Origin: Bugula neritina
Lineage: Eukaryota; Bryozoa; Gymnolaemata; Cheilostomatida; Bugulidae
Direction of reading: 5' to 3'
Length of the DNA: 64,000 nt
NCBI GenBank assembly: GCA_964035545.1
Contig: OZ037765.1
Span: forward strand, 4,709,698 to 4,773,697
This document shows positions 35,847-50,200 of this stretch, piece after piece. A program made the translations under genes and the position numbers. The notes under the pieces are model-generated. The model searched no databases. It was not told the origin of the DNA and worked only from the letters and a program-made list of their open reading frames with translations. Numbering within the stretch: position 1 is the stretch's first letter; each line of letters opens with the position of its first letter.

Positions 35847-38800
35847 ATGTCGTTTGTTGGAAAATCCCTTAGCGAACCTACTCATACTGATAGTGATACT
35901 CATACTCATACTGATAGTGATACTCATCCTCATAGCCAGGAAGATTTTTTGGAATTGGAAGTTCTAAAAGTAAAACTTAAAGGTAAGCGTGAGGCTCCGA
36001 CTGAGTCTGAGTGAGAGCTAAACAGTAAATGCCAAATAAGTGTTTAATGTTGTTATATTGAGTACTGGGGGTTTTCAACTACTAAGTACCTAATATAACA
36101 CAGGGTATGCATACAATTAGAATATTCTACATGTGTATAACTATAACGCGTTGATAGTTGGTATCACACTTACCGGTATTATTCTTCTCTTCAGTCACAT
36201 CTGCTTACGACGGACTCTAGTGTACAAGAGATCTGGAATCCTGTACCAAAGCTGCCACGTTTAGACAGAAGGTTCTCTCATTGCTTACTTCTTGTAGCCA
36301 GAGCTCCGTCACTCAACATAAAAGGTAAGGGTACGAAAGTGATAAGTATCTTATAGCTAAAGAGCAAAGTGCTATAATCCTTAGGCTAGAAGTCCTGTTG
36401 CGAAACATCATATATGTGGAAGTATACTTTTAGGGCTAATGTTGTACCATCTCCAATAATTAGTTGTATGTCCTGTATCATGGTGTATAACCTTGTAAGT
36501 GTGTGTCTATTTAATGTTACTGCTATTCTATATAGTAGGCATACACTATGTATGGAAGAAAAGATATATTATAAATGGGGAAAAGATAGAATACATGGAA
36601 GTATTCAATACAAAACAATATTAAGCTCTAACTAAGGTTGCAGGGAAGCAGGATGCTATATCTGTAGTATATTATATTGTAGTGGTATAGCATACAAAAT
36701 GTCAAGTATGAAATAATACTTGAATACATCTATAGCATCCTCCCCAATTTAGAGAAAGACACCTCCGGTGGCTTATGCTTGTTGAAAGCATAAACAATTA
36801 AGCATTACTACTCCGAAATAAAAAAGGAAGAAAAACCTTTCACAATAAAATGAGTAAAATTTGAAAATTATATATACTAGCTGTTATATAGGCCTATATG
36901 TATTCTATTAGTACCAGTGAGTTCATCGATTAGAGTGAGTATTTTTTTTTTATTTCTGGTCACATAATCTTTTTTTTTTTCTCACTCATTTTTTTACATT
37001 GTTCCCTTTTTTTGTAACCATATTTTCATTATTTTTTTTTGATGAACTATATCTGTTGATGAAATAAAAAAAAAAACAAGACTTTAGCTATAAGTAAACA
37101 TTTACTAAAAATACACTAATTATGAATATTATAAACATAAGTCACAGGAGGTGGTGATAACAATCGACTCCGCATTTTATCCAACTTTGAATATTTAAAA
37201 ATTTCGCTTGATTTGATTCAATTTTCCCAATACAGAGCTTACTTAATTTTATTTTAATCAAAAGTCAATTTGATTTCTGCAATTTTTAGTAAGTTTGTTT
37301 TATGAGAAGCCAAAACTGTAGAAGATGTTAACCTGTAATGCTAAAAAAATGTCAAAGTACTCCCCCCTGTGAACAACAGGAAAACTCCTGTGTTCCATTG
37401 AAAAACTTGATTATTAATATGGCAGTAAATATTAGTATATCTGGTATATCTGCATGGTTATGTAAAGTAATGAATCGGGTGTCAATATGGTTATTATGTA
37501 TGTAAGTGTGAAGTAGATAAGCTACTCAATGCTGCTACTAGTACTGGGTATGTCGGCTTCTAGTCATTGCAGTTTCGGATAGAGGGGGCGATATTGCTGA
37601 ATTGAGGATGCAGGCGAAGGAGCACTAGGTGTTGGTCTAGTGTCCACTTCTACCATATCTACGAATTCTGTGAAGCTAGTCTGATCGGAAGCGTCCAGGA
37701 ACCCATCCTGTTCTCCTGCCTCAACATCATTGTCAGATGTGTCCTCTGTGTCCTCAATGTCGATAGCTGCTACAATATTTCTCCTTCGCTGGCAACAACG
37801 ATTGTATAGAAAAATACCTAGCAATGCAATTGACAATATGGTGACTAAACAGTTGGATATCAAAGTCCACAATTCAAACGCACTCGCCACATGCCCTCCA
37901 AACAGGAAAGCAAACCAAGAGTTCCCTATCAAGTTCTCTTTCGACTCAATGACATTGTTTTTAAAGGAAACATGTCTGTTGGATTGAATTCCCATCGCTT
38001 CTAGAACTTGTTTCTGTCTTGACAAAGTAGCTAGCAATTCATTCAAGTCAGAGTGTGCTGACAGGTCAGGCCAACTTAGGTGATGGGCACGGCTGTAGAT
38101 TGTTTCATGGATTTTAAGAGGGTGTGCACCTAGAGAAATTCCAGGTAAACTCAGGTCTTCTCCAAGATTAACCTTTTCTACGGTACCATCTTGGTTGTAC
38201 CAAAACAATTCATCGTTCATCCGGAATGCAATTGCTGGTTTGGATGTGCACGGTGCTTGTGCACTTTGTGTGTGAATAATGTTATCCATTGGATCCATGA
38301 AACCAGTGTGCGTTTCCCCACTGAGTTCCAATTCTACTGGAATAAACATGGTGCAATTATTCTCTGACATAGGGAGCATTTTGTAGCTTTTTATTTCCGT
38401 ACATGGGTAAATCTTTAGAAAACCAGGACCAGACTCAGCTCGGATATTGCTTACCCCTAGTAAGTATCTGGCTGTACTCGTCGCATGTTGCTCTGCGAGT
38501 AGAGCTACGGTTTTGAGGACTTGAACTATGTTTTTACAGGTATATTGATAAGATGTCCAATACAGTTTTGATTCGATTCCGAGAATCTGTACTTCTAGGG
38601 ACTGAGCTATAGCGTCCATGACAGCATATGCTGGACTCAAACGACTCCTGCGGTCCCATTCTAGTCCAGGAGCCTTTTCAACGTGTTGCGTTAGAGTGGT
38701 GTTGAACAGGTCTGAAGTATTAAAAACAACAAGCAAACCTTGGTCCGACATTGTGCCTGACTTGCCGTCACAAGTGGTAATATTCTCAAAGGGGTTCTTG

Positions 38801-41800
38801 CGGAAAGTTAAAGCCAAGTCTTCTTGATCACTAACAAAATAGCCATCAAGGAAACTTCCTTCAACTTCATACCACTCCTCGTATGGACAATTAGCTTCTC
38901 GTTCTGTTTCCCATATTAGCATAGATTGATCTCTGAGTTTGCAGTAGCCATCAGAGTATGAGTTGCAATGGGAAACGTCACCTGCGGTGCTTTCAAAAGA
39001 ACTTTTCCCAAATGTCTTGTATACCGAAGCTGAAATATAACTGCATTGTTTCACTTCAAAGTGATGCCACTTGCAGCACCAAACATAAGCTAATCCTGCA
39101 GCTTTGTTTTTTGTAGTGTATGCACCATCACTTCCAGATAGGGCACCTTCATTGCATCTCTTCTCTAGTACCATATTTTCGCATTCGCTGCGGCTAACTG
39201 GCAGTGACCGGTGATATTCCTTCTTAGTTTTCACGTCCGTAAAAAGTGATATCTGTGTGGAGATGGTGTACAGCATTTTAGTGCATTGATAGGCTGCTGT
39301 ACGCCATTCCACTACATTTTTTCTGTAAACCGTAGCCTTCACAGGGGTTGGCGCATGAGTACTATTGGGTCTTGGAGTCGGATCACATTGGAAGTCATGA
39401 TTCAATTGATGAATAGATGGTCGCCTCACTTCACTGGAACTACACACCAAAGGATACCTGGCATACTGCGGCTGTGCCTTCTGTGTAGTGTTAAAAACAG
39501 TCGTGTTAGACAATGCATTCACTACTGCTGTCAACACTAACACAGATAGTATGCTGGTGAGAGTCTGACTGGCCACAGCTGGCCCCAGGAGAGCTGTGCC
39601 TTTTACTGGTGCAGTGGCTGCGGCTACACTGATCAGCATACACATTGCCACTAGTGCCAACATGTAGGTTTGCATTGTTGACAAACCAGTCCCCCGTCCT
39701 CTGCTTCTTTTTCTTTTGGGTTTCCTGTCAGAGATGAATTCATTTGGAGAGGTTTGAATTGAATTCACTGATTCCTCAGCTATGTCCTCTTGAGGAGGCT
39801 GAGTCAGAAGGGCCTCGGCAAATTCATCACCCTCTAGGCTCTCAATAGCATTGATGTGTCGCGTCCCACTGTAATCTTTGGTTTTGCTCTGTTGACCAGA
39901 GCACTGATTACGTTGTGGTTGCTGGTGAGAGGGTGGTTGAGGTGGGCAGGAAGGAAGTTGTGCTGGTGGGTGAGGGTACCGGGGAGAAGATTGGTAGTAG
40001 GGTTGAGGCTTCCCCTGGTTGAAGTATCTACCTCGTCCTCTTCCTCGGTTTGTTGTTCCTCTCCATCCACCACCTCTACCTCTGTCATTTCTCATTCCAA
40101 ACCCTTGACTCTGTTGTTGGTGTTGTTGGTATTGGGGCTGCCGTTGCTCTTTAGCTTGGTTGTGCACTAAAGTTTTCAACCATTCTACCTCTTTTTCTAG
40201 CTTTTGAACTGAGTCAGATGAGTTTACCGTTGCCACTATTCTCTGGGTGTCATCTCCCATCTGATGTTCTACATTTTCTTGCTTAAGTGCAAGTTTCCTA
40301 GCACTTTCTACAGTTGTGGGGTTTTTAGAGAGGAGGTGCCTCTTCAATCCTGGTCGTAGACCAGTAATAAAAGCAGATACTAGCACGCTATCTTTATGTT
40401 CAAGGGAGAGGTCAGGCCATTGGGTGTTGGCAGCTTCCATAAATTCGCCATAATATTCTAGTACGCTTTTCTTCCCCATCTTTATGTTCCACACTAATTT
40501 GCTTGAGTCGACAAACTCTTTGCATAACCTCTCTCGAAGACTCTTGTAACTAATCGCTAGCGTGGGCTCCTTTGCAACTACTGCCTTGAAAACCTGATAG
40601 GCACCACCTTCCAGGGCATCTGGAAGGTTTTGTGCCATCTGATAATCACTAAGCTGCAGTTTTTTTATGTTCTTTTCCCATTTTTCAAGAAATAACTCCC
40701 AGCTGGAACCAGGAGTTCCTTTAAATTTGATGTTCTGTGGAGGCTCTCTCAGAATAATAGGTGAGTTGTGAAATTTTCCCGCATCAGCTACTCCAATGCT
40801 GTGTTCAGATGGTGTTTCAGCTAAGCTTTGGATTGGTGAGTTATGAGGTTTTGGTGATCGTTGATTAGCAATGTGGGGATAACTTGATGTGAATTCCAAG
40901 GTAGTATTTGTAGGTGTAGGTGCTGGTTGTTCATGAAGTTGTCTTCTACTTGTTTTTCGTGGCGTAACTGGTGGAGGTAGGCGAGTTCGAGGCGGCGGAG
41001 TTGGTTCCGGCATGACATTTGCATCATTGGTAGATCTTTGACCCAAGGTGAGATTCCGAAAATCTTCGAGTTGTTGTTGTAACTTTTGTTGCTGGATTGT
41101 GAGCCGATGCTCTCTTTCCAGGAACTCATTTTGCTGTTGTTCTTGAACAGCGCTCTGTTCCTCATAGAACTTTCTCCGTTGGATTTCAAAACTTTCCTCC
41201 ATCTCGTACCGTCTCCTTGCTTGCTCTTGTCTTTCTACCTCGAGGTGCTGAAACTGTTCCGCCAGTTCATGCTCCTTCGTTTGTTGATACTGTCGCCATT
41301 GTTCTTGCTCATATCTCCATACATCTTTTTGCTTTTCCTGCTCCTCTACAAGTTTCTTGTATTCTAACTCGTAGAACTTTGCAATTTCATGCGGGTTCAT
41401 TGGGAGTCGTCTTTCGGACAACTCAACCAATGCGTGAGCTCCTTCTCTTGTCGAATCTTGTGAGAGAGTAGGAGTGTCTAAGCCCGTGGCTACATTTGTG
41501 GCACTACCTGGTGTCGTAATAGTACTAACACTAGTGGTGACTGTAGTTGTGGCGGTGGTCACGGTTCCGGTACTCATATTGTTGGTGCGTGACTTATAAT
41601 TTCCGACTAATAAGTGAGTTCAGCAGTACTTGTTTGCAATGTTATTAATGTTTATACTTTGTGCTAATGTACAATTATGTGTCTATTTCTTACTCAAGGA
41701 TATGTGTGCATGTACTATCCTGTATATATGACAAGGTGTGGCTTGCAGTTAAATACTTTAAGTTAGTGGAAGTCTTTTATTATGACCTCTGTACACTACA

Positions 41801-44800
41801 AATTATTCAGTTATTTCTGCTATTCAAGCCTAGTCTAAAATCTAAATTTAGTCAACCACAGTAATTAATTAGTTTGATATTCGTACTATGTAGTAAGGCG
41901 GTTGTTGTACTTAGGTACTATAATACGTAATAGGACAATGCTTTGTACTATAATACACTGACTGCACTGCAGGTGTCGCAATACTTAGTACTGCAATGTA
42001 ATATTCGTATAATGTGTAAATATATAATATACAATTCAGTGATGCTCTGATTGGCAATGCACTGCAAAGTAAATTGTAGGTAATTATAAGAAATTATGTT
42101 TAGGACAAGACTATTAATTATAGTACTTGTCAGCGCCTATACCTCAGCAGACAGTCGTAGACTGAATCTGTTTGGAATTTATTAACTGCTAAATAAGGAG
42201 CGTGTTAACCTTATCTGCAGCTCACCCAATTATACAACTAAATTAGCCTATTAGCAAAGGGAGGTAATTCACTTCTACAATTAATTATCTCTAAGCTAAA
42301 AAAAATTAAAACTGGCTTGTTTTCACCTTTTAAGCAGCAGAGAAAAATTAAACATATAGGAATTCTCGCTCTATTACTATTAGTCTATGGATGTATATTG
42401 TTTTGGGGTAATATGTAAAAGTTGATCCTTTTTGGCTTCAATTAATATTTTCTCAGTGCGGCCTAGCACTTCTACGGTCTACCCACGAGCAAAATATGAG
42501 CTCAGCGAATATAAAACCTACAGGAAAATATTAGTGAACAGCCAAATGAGGCCTGATCAACACTATCTAAAGTATTAATATAATTTTATCCCCTGGCGCA
42601 CGGGGTGGTTAACCAAGTGTCAAGAGCTATTAATATAAAGCTGGACACAATATTTAACAAGGGCAACCTTGGGCAAAAGCCAGTGCCTCCTCCAAAATGT
42701 TATATTGAGTACTGGGGGTTTTCAACTACTAAGTACCTAATATAACACAGGGTATGCATACAATTAGAATATTCTACATGTGTATAACTACAACGCGTTG
42801 ATAGTTGGTATCACACTTACCGGTATTATTCTTCTCTTCAGTCACATCTGCTTACGACGGACTCTAGTGTACAAGAGATCTGGAATCCTGTACCAAAGCT
42901 GCCACGTTTAGACAGAAGGTTCTCTCATTGCTTACTTCTTGTAGCCAGAGCTCCGTCACTCAACATAAAAGGTAAGGGTACGAAAGTGATAAGTATCTTA
43001 TAGCTAAAGAGCAAAGTGCTATAATCCTTAGGCTAGAAGTCCTGTTGCGAAACATCATATATGTGGAAGTATACTTTTAGGGCTAATGTTGTACCATCTC
43101 CAATAATTAGTTGTATGTCCTGTATCATGGTGTATAACCTTGTAAGTGTGTGTCTATTTAATGTTACTGCTATTCTATATAGTAGGCATACACTATGTAT
43201 GGAAGAAAAGATATATTATAAATGGGGAAAAGATAGAATACATGGAAGTATTCAATACAAAACAATATTAAGCTCTAACTAAGGTTGCAGGGAAGCAGGA
43301 TGCTATATCTGTAGTATATTATATTGTAGTGGTATAGCATACAAAATGTCAAGTATGAAATAATACTTGAATACATCTATAGCAATGTTAATCTCAAAAG
43401 TTAATAATATTTCAAAGTTTAGTATAAAGTAGAAATAGAATTACTATTAGAAGTAAACTTTTAGTTCTATGTTCTAACGAATAAATATTTATATAATAAA
43501 TATAATAACTCATAAATCATAAGACCTAGTCATAAGTCATAAATGATAATGATAAATATAATCGTTATCAATTTATTCTTTACTCTTTAGGCTAAGCTTT
43601 AACTTTAAGTTTATTATATTATTCATTATTATTTTGATAATCATTATGATTATAGTTATAATTTACATTATCATTATCACTTTATGCATTGTCATTGTGA
43701 TTCAAGATTTAAATCACCATCATCAATTAATATGAATAATATTATGACGATTATCAGTATCACTATGTCTTATACTTATAGTAATAGTTATAATTTATAA
43801 ATAAAAATAAAATATAAGTTAAACTTGATATTATCGTGTTTTCAATACCATTTATTAATTATCAAAGAAAAAGTGAAATTCAATATCATCAACATGAACA
43901 CTACTAGTACTACTAGTAACTGTAAGAAGCATCGTAAAGTTAACCAGAAAAATAAAGTAACATATGATAATAATGTAACTATCACTATGACCAATAAATA
44001 TTATATTTTATTTTGTTACAATTATTAATATTACTAATAGTAATAGTATTGGTATGGCACTTCAACTCATAAAATCACTACTGGATACAATGATTGCTGT
44101 AAAATTAAATTTATTATGGTTATTAATATTAGTATTACTATAACACTAAATATTACATGACTAAGTATATGACTACTACTAGTACTAGGTATAAGTATTA
44201 TCGCTACACTATGAGGATGTATATCAAACTGCTGCTTTTAATATTAGTATTACTTATACTATTGGTAATAATAGTATTGGTATGATTTGCAGCATGGGTA
44301 TCCTGCATTATTTTTAGATATGGCATTTCCATTTTTAATGCATAATGCGTATAGTATCAGTATGTTTGCATTTTCACAGATGTTGAAGAGAGCACCAATC
44401 ATGTTCTTGGCCTAGTAGAATCTCTTGGGTAAGAATTTTTTTATAATCTTTTAATAATATTTTAAAATTTCATACTTTTTTTATTAATATTGTCATAACT
44501 TGTAAATAAAGATATTACTGGTAACATAAATACTGTTGTTAACCTATTTATTTCAAGCTCAAACCTTATTTAATTATTTATTTGCAGCCCTTCCCTGACA
44601 TCATTAGATACAGAAACTCGTGCAAGTGCTACACAATTATTGGCTGACGATATAAGCAATTCGAAAGGGTTGAGGCGGAACGACCTTGAACCATTAGCAG
44701 ATTTCTTCTGTGACAGAATCAAAGATCATCACTCTATTGTTCCACATGTTCTTACAGCATTCTCTACCCTGGTAACATAATGTTATAATTAGCATATCTT

Positions 44801-46100
44801 CATAGAAGGGCATAGAAAAGTAAACTGCCTTATAGAGTAAAAGACATGTCATATGACTTGGATTTTCACACAGACTGCTAGCGAAAACTTGGACTGTTTT
44901 TTCAATTTCTATATCTATTCAAAATACTGATTGGATACTATGGAAAGTTATTGTGGAAAATAATTGATAAACTAACTACTCAATTCTAAGCTACTCCATT
45001 TTTCTCATTCAAATTTCCTGTTCATATTTCTTTCATATGCATATTATCGAGAATGGTTAATTTAAATATTATATGCCAGTTTCTATGAAGCATGTAAAGC
45101 GGTACACTTTGCCATTCTTGCAACATAAGAGTAAAGTGGTGCTCTTTTCAGATTAATATACAATACAGTAGCCTAATATCTGTAGTTTCCTAAAATAGAC
45201 TGTAGTCATAATGTCTGTAGTGTTATTCTAGGCTGGTAGGTCTGATCTACCCGATGCTTCAGCAGTCTCCATCGTCCAGTCCATGTTTCAACATGGCGAG
45301 GTGCAAACTCTCAGTCAGCAACATCGAGCCTCTGCATTCCAGACTCTAGTGAATCTGTTTCATCTCAAGTTGGAAGGTAAACTGTCATTCTTAGTAACAA
45401 TACAGGTCTCTCTGTGTGTAGGATATTAGTGCAGTAGAATACGTTATCCTCTTGTAATAAAAGCAATTATTGGCCATTGTTGCTTTAGTTGTGTTACTTA
45501 TTTTGGTAAACTGTGATTATTAATGATACCTAGTTTTTTTGGTTAACTCTAGATGTTATATGCGTTCACTTGTATTAAAAAGTAGTTATATTTCCAATGC
45601 TGAATGCATGTATAAATAGTACAAGGATGTTGCTGTGTAGTTTATGAGATACTTTCTGTTTTCAGTGCTGGTCATGCTAAGAGAGTCGTTCACTCTTGGA
45701 TACACTCAAATGATTTTTCAGGAAACAAACCCTAGAAACCTCCTGACTATCTCTGGTCTTACAAGAATAGTTGTCAACAACTTTCCTATTGGTTAGTTTA
45801 TTTTTACCAATTTTCCTATTGATTAATTTACTATTGACCTGACCTGTTAAGTTTGAAATCAAAGTAAAAACTAATCAAATGTTGAAAACATTCAGGTGAC
45901 TATTTGAAAGAATTATTCTGGGTGACATCTCGTGGCTTTCCTATGGACTCCAGTGACTTTCATATGTACTCCATTCGGGTGAGTTTTCATATTTTAAACT
46001 GATGAAATTTTTACCTTTTATACATTTCATAATGTGTCATAGTAAATCACTGTTGTCTATTTTTTAAGCAGGGGGTGGGGTAGGAGGTTCCATATGCAAA

Positions 46101-46141
<41 letters not shown>

Positions 46142-47199
46142 CAAGTGTTGGTTAGATCAAACTTTTTTTGCTTTTGAAAATACAATTAAAATAGACGAAA
46201 GTATTATTTTGCAATGACAATGACTATGCAACAGTTGAATTATGTTTCTATAAAATAAAAATATGGTTAAAGATATAAATACTTTTTAATATATTTATAT
46301 TGGGTACACTCTCATAAAATAGAAGGATTATTCACAGCATGAATAAGGTCAACCTCCAACTAATTTTAAACAGAACCCCTCAAATAAAACAAAAACAAGT
46401 ATCAGCCAGAAGCTAAATTTGAAACTCATCTTAGAGGCTTATTAAAATTTTATTTAAAACTATTTTTCATCTTTTACGCCTCATAAGCAGCATACAGGTA
46501 ACATAGGGTAACATGCCTCCAGAATTACTCCTTCTGCTAGCTTTTGAAAGATTATATCAGTAGTATCCTAAAATATTGTTCTTGGGAGCATTTTGATTTT
46601 CAGCAATGGGTTTGTTGTGAATTAAGGATTTATGAAAGCATTTCCAAAGATGTGTGTCCAACTTTCAGTGGTTACACCTATTAACTTCTTAGGTAAACAT
46701 GGCAGGGCTAAGCTAGTAGGTTTGTCTTTTGTTACATGTTCTTTGTTGCCCAACACCCTTTCTACTTGGAATTTCAAGTCAAGGAGTGTTATTTAGTGGC
46801 TTGAAGCTATAATTTCTGGTTGCACCGGCTCTGGTAGCTGTTAATTTCGGGTTATGTCTAAGAAGCTTAGTGCAATAAGTTTGTAAACACTGTTATTTAT
46901 TTCTGAAGCCTAGAGTAAACGAAAGAGACCACAAATTGTTCTTTTGTATTTATTGACTAACCTTACGTAACAATTCACCTACTCTTGTAATAGAAAAGGC
47001 CACAGCTCTACCTCTGCCTAGCTGCTATTGCTCTAGCTTGGTCTAGTCTTAAACTAGTTAGTAGTTTATTAAAAAGCACATAGATCACCTTTAAAGCACG
47101 TTTGCTAAAAGTCCAAGGCTAAACTTTGAAGAGAATGACCTAATAGTTACACATCATATGACCTTCAGCATGCTTTATGCTCTAATAAAATATAAGTAT

Positions 47200-47242
<43 letters not shown>

Positions 47243-50200
47243 TTCTGTTCTATGTTATAATGTCATGCAGCCTCCAAAAGCCTCTCTCCTGGTTTTACGG
47301 CAGCAGTTAATAGAGCAACAAAGAGCCACACTATCATCTACCCACATGTTCTCTCAATACTGCCTGAGTATGATCACCCGCACTATGGCAATAAAATGCC
47401 ATACAGACAAACAAAACTTGCTGCAGACGCTGGTGAGTTCTTGTCCTTCCTGTCTACTCACTTGGGACTCTCTTGTTAGAGCATCAGTTTTAAACTTTTG
47501 TAAATCACTAGTTCAATAGACAGTCAATTCAATCTCAATCCATTTGTTGTATATAATGTATCACTCTGTGAGAAAATTGATATAAAAGTTTGTAACGTTG
47601 GTAAATATGAAGTTTTATCAAAGTTTTCCTAACATTTATTTGTGTCATGCTATGATAACTCCTTGCTGGGCAGTTTTCTTTCTACATTACTTGAAGTTCA
47701 ATATAATGGGATGTATCCATGTCTGTTGATGTGATTTCATGCAGATAGACTGCTGTAAAGTATACAAGGCTGAACACTTTAGACCTTTTACCTCCCGTCT
47801 GTCACAGCAATTGGTAAGGGAAGCAGCAGGTGGGATAATTAGAACTCAGGAGCTGGCACTAAAGGCTATCTCTGTCATCTGCAGCTGTTTAGCTCAACCG
47901 GTAGGTAATCATAAACATGTTTTTATGATTTAATTTTGTCATCCAGTAATAAAAGTTTTATCTATATATATATTATGCAGTCTGCCATTGTCAACTTTTC
48001 TAAGACTTGACACTTCTCAAATTATGTTCTCAACTTGGTGGATGATTCTAATTGGGAAGTTGCAGCAACATATGTAGTTAGTTGTAAGCATGTTATTGCT
48101 GAATTCTGAGCCCTGTTTTAGCAACCCAAAATACTAAGTGGAATAATATTAACTAATCTTTTGACTTTGTGTCTTTGTTACAGTTTTGAAATTTATGGAA
48201 TAGAGCTACAAGATAAGTTGTTTCTTAAAAGAAAAGTTGCCTTTGAAACGAAATTCTATTTGATTTACTGTTCACAAGAATGTGAACAGTAAATGTTGAA
48301 CTGGTTCACATTCTATTCATTTGGACACTAATTTATTGAGGCTGCTTTTTGTTGAATAGTAAAAGGGTGTGTTGGTATTATATTATCTTATATGTTACAG
48401 ATTGATGGAGTCACTGTGTACACAGATGTTGATCACTTCTGTACATATGCTGTCAAAGGTTTGTCTCTCAATAAACTATTTGTTGTGACCAACTACTTTT
48501 AATTATTATAATTGCCTTGCATGACGAATAGTGTTGTAACAGTAAAAGCTTGTAAAAACTATTTTTGCTTTCCCTACTCAGGAATTATTTTTCAACATTT
48601 GGTTGTATGACTTTGCACTTGAGATAAATGAGCAATCCACCATTACAGATGTTTTGCCACAACACCACTTGTACCTAGCCCTTTCTTTACCACCTAGCAC
48701 CTTTCATGGTTAGAATATTTGAACTATATACTGCTTACTGACAATCCATACATGAATAGTGCCTAGTGTGACGCCACTGCCCTTCCAAGCTATTGCTACT
48801 TTTATATGCTTGATGGGTTGAGATGGTATTTACAACTTATTCAGCTGTTTTAGCATTACTTTAACACAGCAATAAGGTTGCTACCATATCTCTACCATTA
48901 TGGCAGTCATGTATATATAGCTGAGTACATATGTACTAACTTTCTGTAGAATGCATATGCCAGTTCCGACAGTTTGCAAATCACAACGTGGACAAGGTCA
49001 GGTCAAGTGTTCGAGTATTGCAAACATTACTCTCGACCAATCAGCATGCAGCTAACTTAGTTCTGGCTGATGTAATGCCAGTAATACTAGAAACACTGAA
49101 TACTGGACAGCAGGTAACTGTATAACTAGCTTCACTTAGGCTATACATATCTATAAACCTATTGTAGACTGGCCACATGTAGAGCATGTAATAGAACTAA
49201 TAACAATTACCTTGAAACTCTAGTGCACATAAGTTGAATGGCAATAAACACTGGCATTTACTCCTGCCACCCTAACAGGACAAAACAGAAGATAAGTGAG
49301 AAAAAACCCTGGTAGTTACTGTATTTAAGAAGATGTGGTAACAACCTGTTAGCTGAGTATGTTTGTCAACATCTGGTTAGTGTTCTCAAAGGTTGGCTTG
49401 GCTGGGAATGTTGTGCCATCTGGATAGACAATGGGATAAGGCATGCTTACTTTGTTTACAAGACTTGAGATTAGTTTTCCTCTGATGGACTACTACCTAT
49501 TCAATAGGCAATCCCGGGCTTTCCATGAATCGATCTGAGAAATGTGCTCAAATCGTTTTTCCATGAGAGTGTCAGATCGATCTCCGAAGTTACCTCCTCT
49601 TAAGTGAAAGATCCTTTAACAGTATAATTTGCCGACCCATCTGACTGATTAAAGCTACTGCTGTCAAAAAACAAGATTGTTGCAGTCTAAAAATTAACAC
49701 CACCTATAAACTATACGTGGAGTAAATTGACCAATTTATGATAATCAATTTTAATTTTTTAGCTTTACAGCGTATATAAAATTAATAACTGTCTTGCAGA
49801 TTATTCATAAACTTACAGGATTGTTAGGCTTGAAATTACGAAGCAAATAGCTAATGAAAGTAAGTTTTACTAGTCGTTTAAATTCAATTTAAATGCTCCC
49901 ATTTTTTGTACCTTCTACTGCCTATAATTTTATATAATTGAGTTTTCTTAATCAGTAGTACTGAAAGTCAAAGTTTTGGCATCTGAAAATGTGGCTATTG
50001 TAATTATTTAGTACTTTGCTTAGTAATTAACAATAAGTTATCATTTTTATTAGCAGACGACATTTTAGCGAACAGTCTTTTTCTACTTCTCAGATCGATC
50101 TTTCGTTTTTCCATGGTCTTATTGCCTTGAGATCGATCTGAGTTCGAGCTCTACAGACCGACCAGCTCAGAACGACTGAGATCGATCTTTGGCATCTTTC

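Larger units (their letters stand above)
36051..43384 (-). mobile_element. Young LTR retroelement with Gag-Env ORF and no pol (7,334 bp)
   Basis: Two 687-bp direct repeats (36051-36737 and 42698-43384) with TG...CA ends bound the element. It is flanked by ATGT on both sides (36047-36050 and 43385-43388), a 4-bp target duplication. On the minus strand a candidate primer-binding site follows the 5' LTR, a polypurine tract precedes the 3' LTR, and one 4-kb ORF lies between. The interior outside the ORF (41,578-42,697 and 36,746-37,563) has no protease, reverse transcriptase or integrase. It lies in intron 1 of MMS19 copy 2; the homologous place in copy 1 (near 18,970) is empty, so it inserted after the duplication. 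Confidence 0.95.

Noticed and set aside
36414-36635. 73-codon ORF as a small gene (also at 43,061)
   Set aside because: It lies inside both LTRs in identical form and resembles no protein.
39834-40170. Extra frames within the Gag-Env ORF
   Set aside because: Short alternative-frame or antisense shadows of the 1,337-codon ORF with no motif support.
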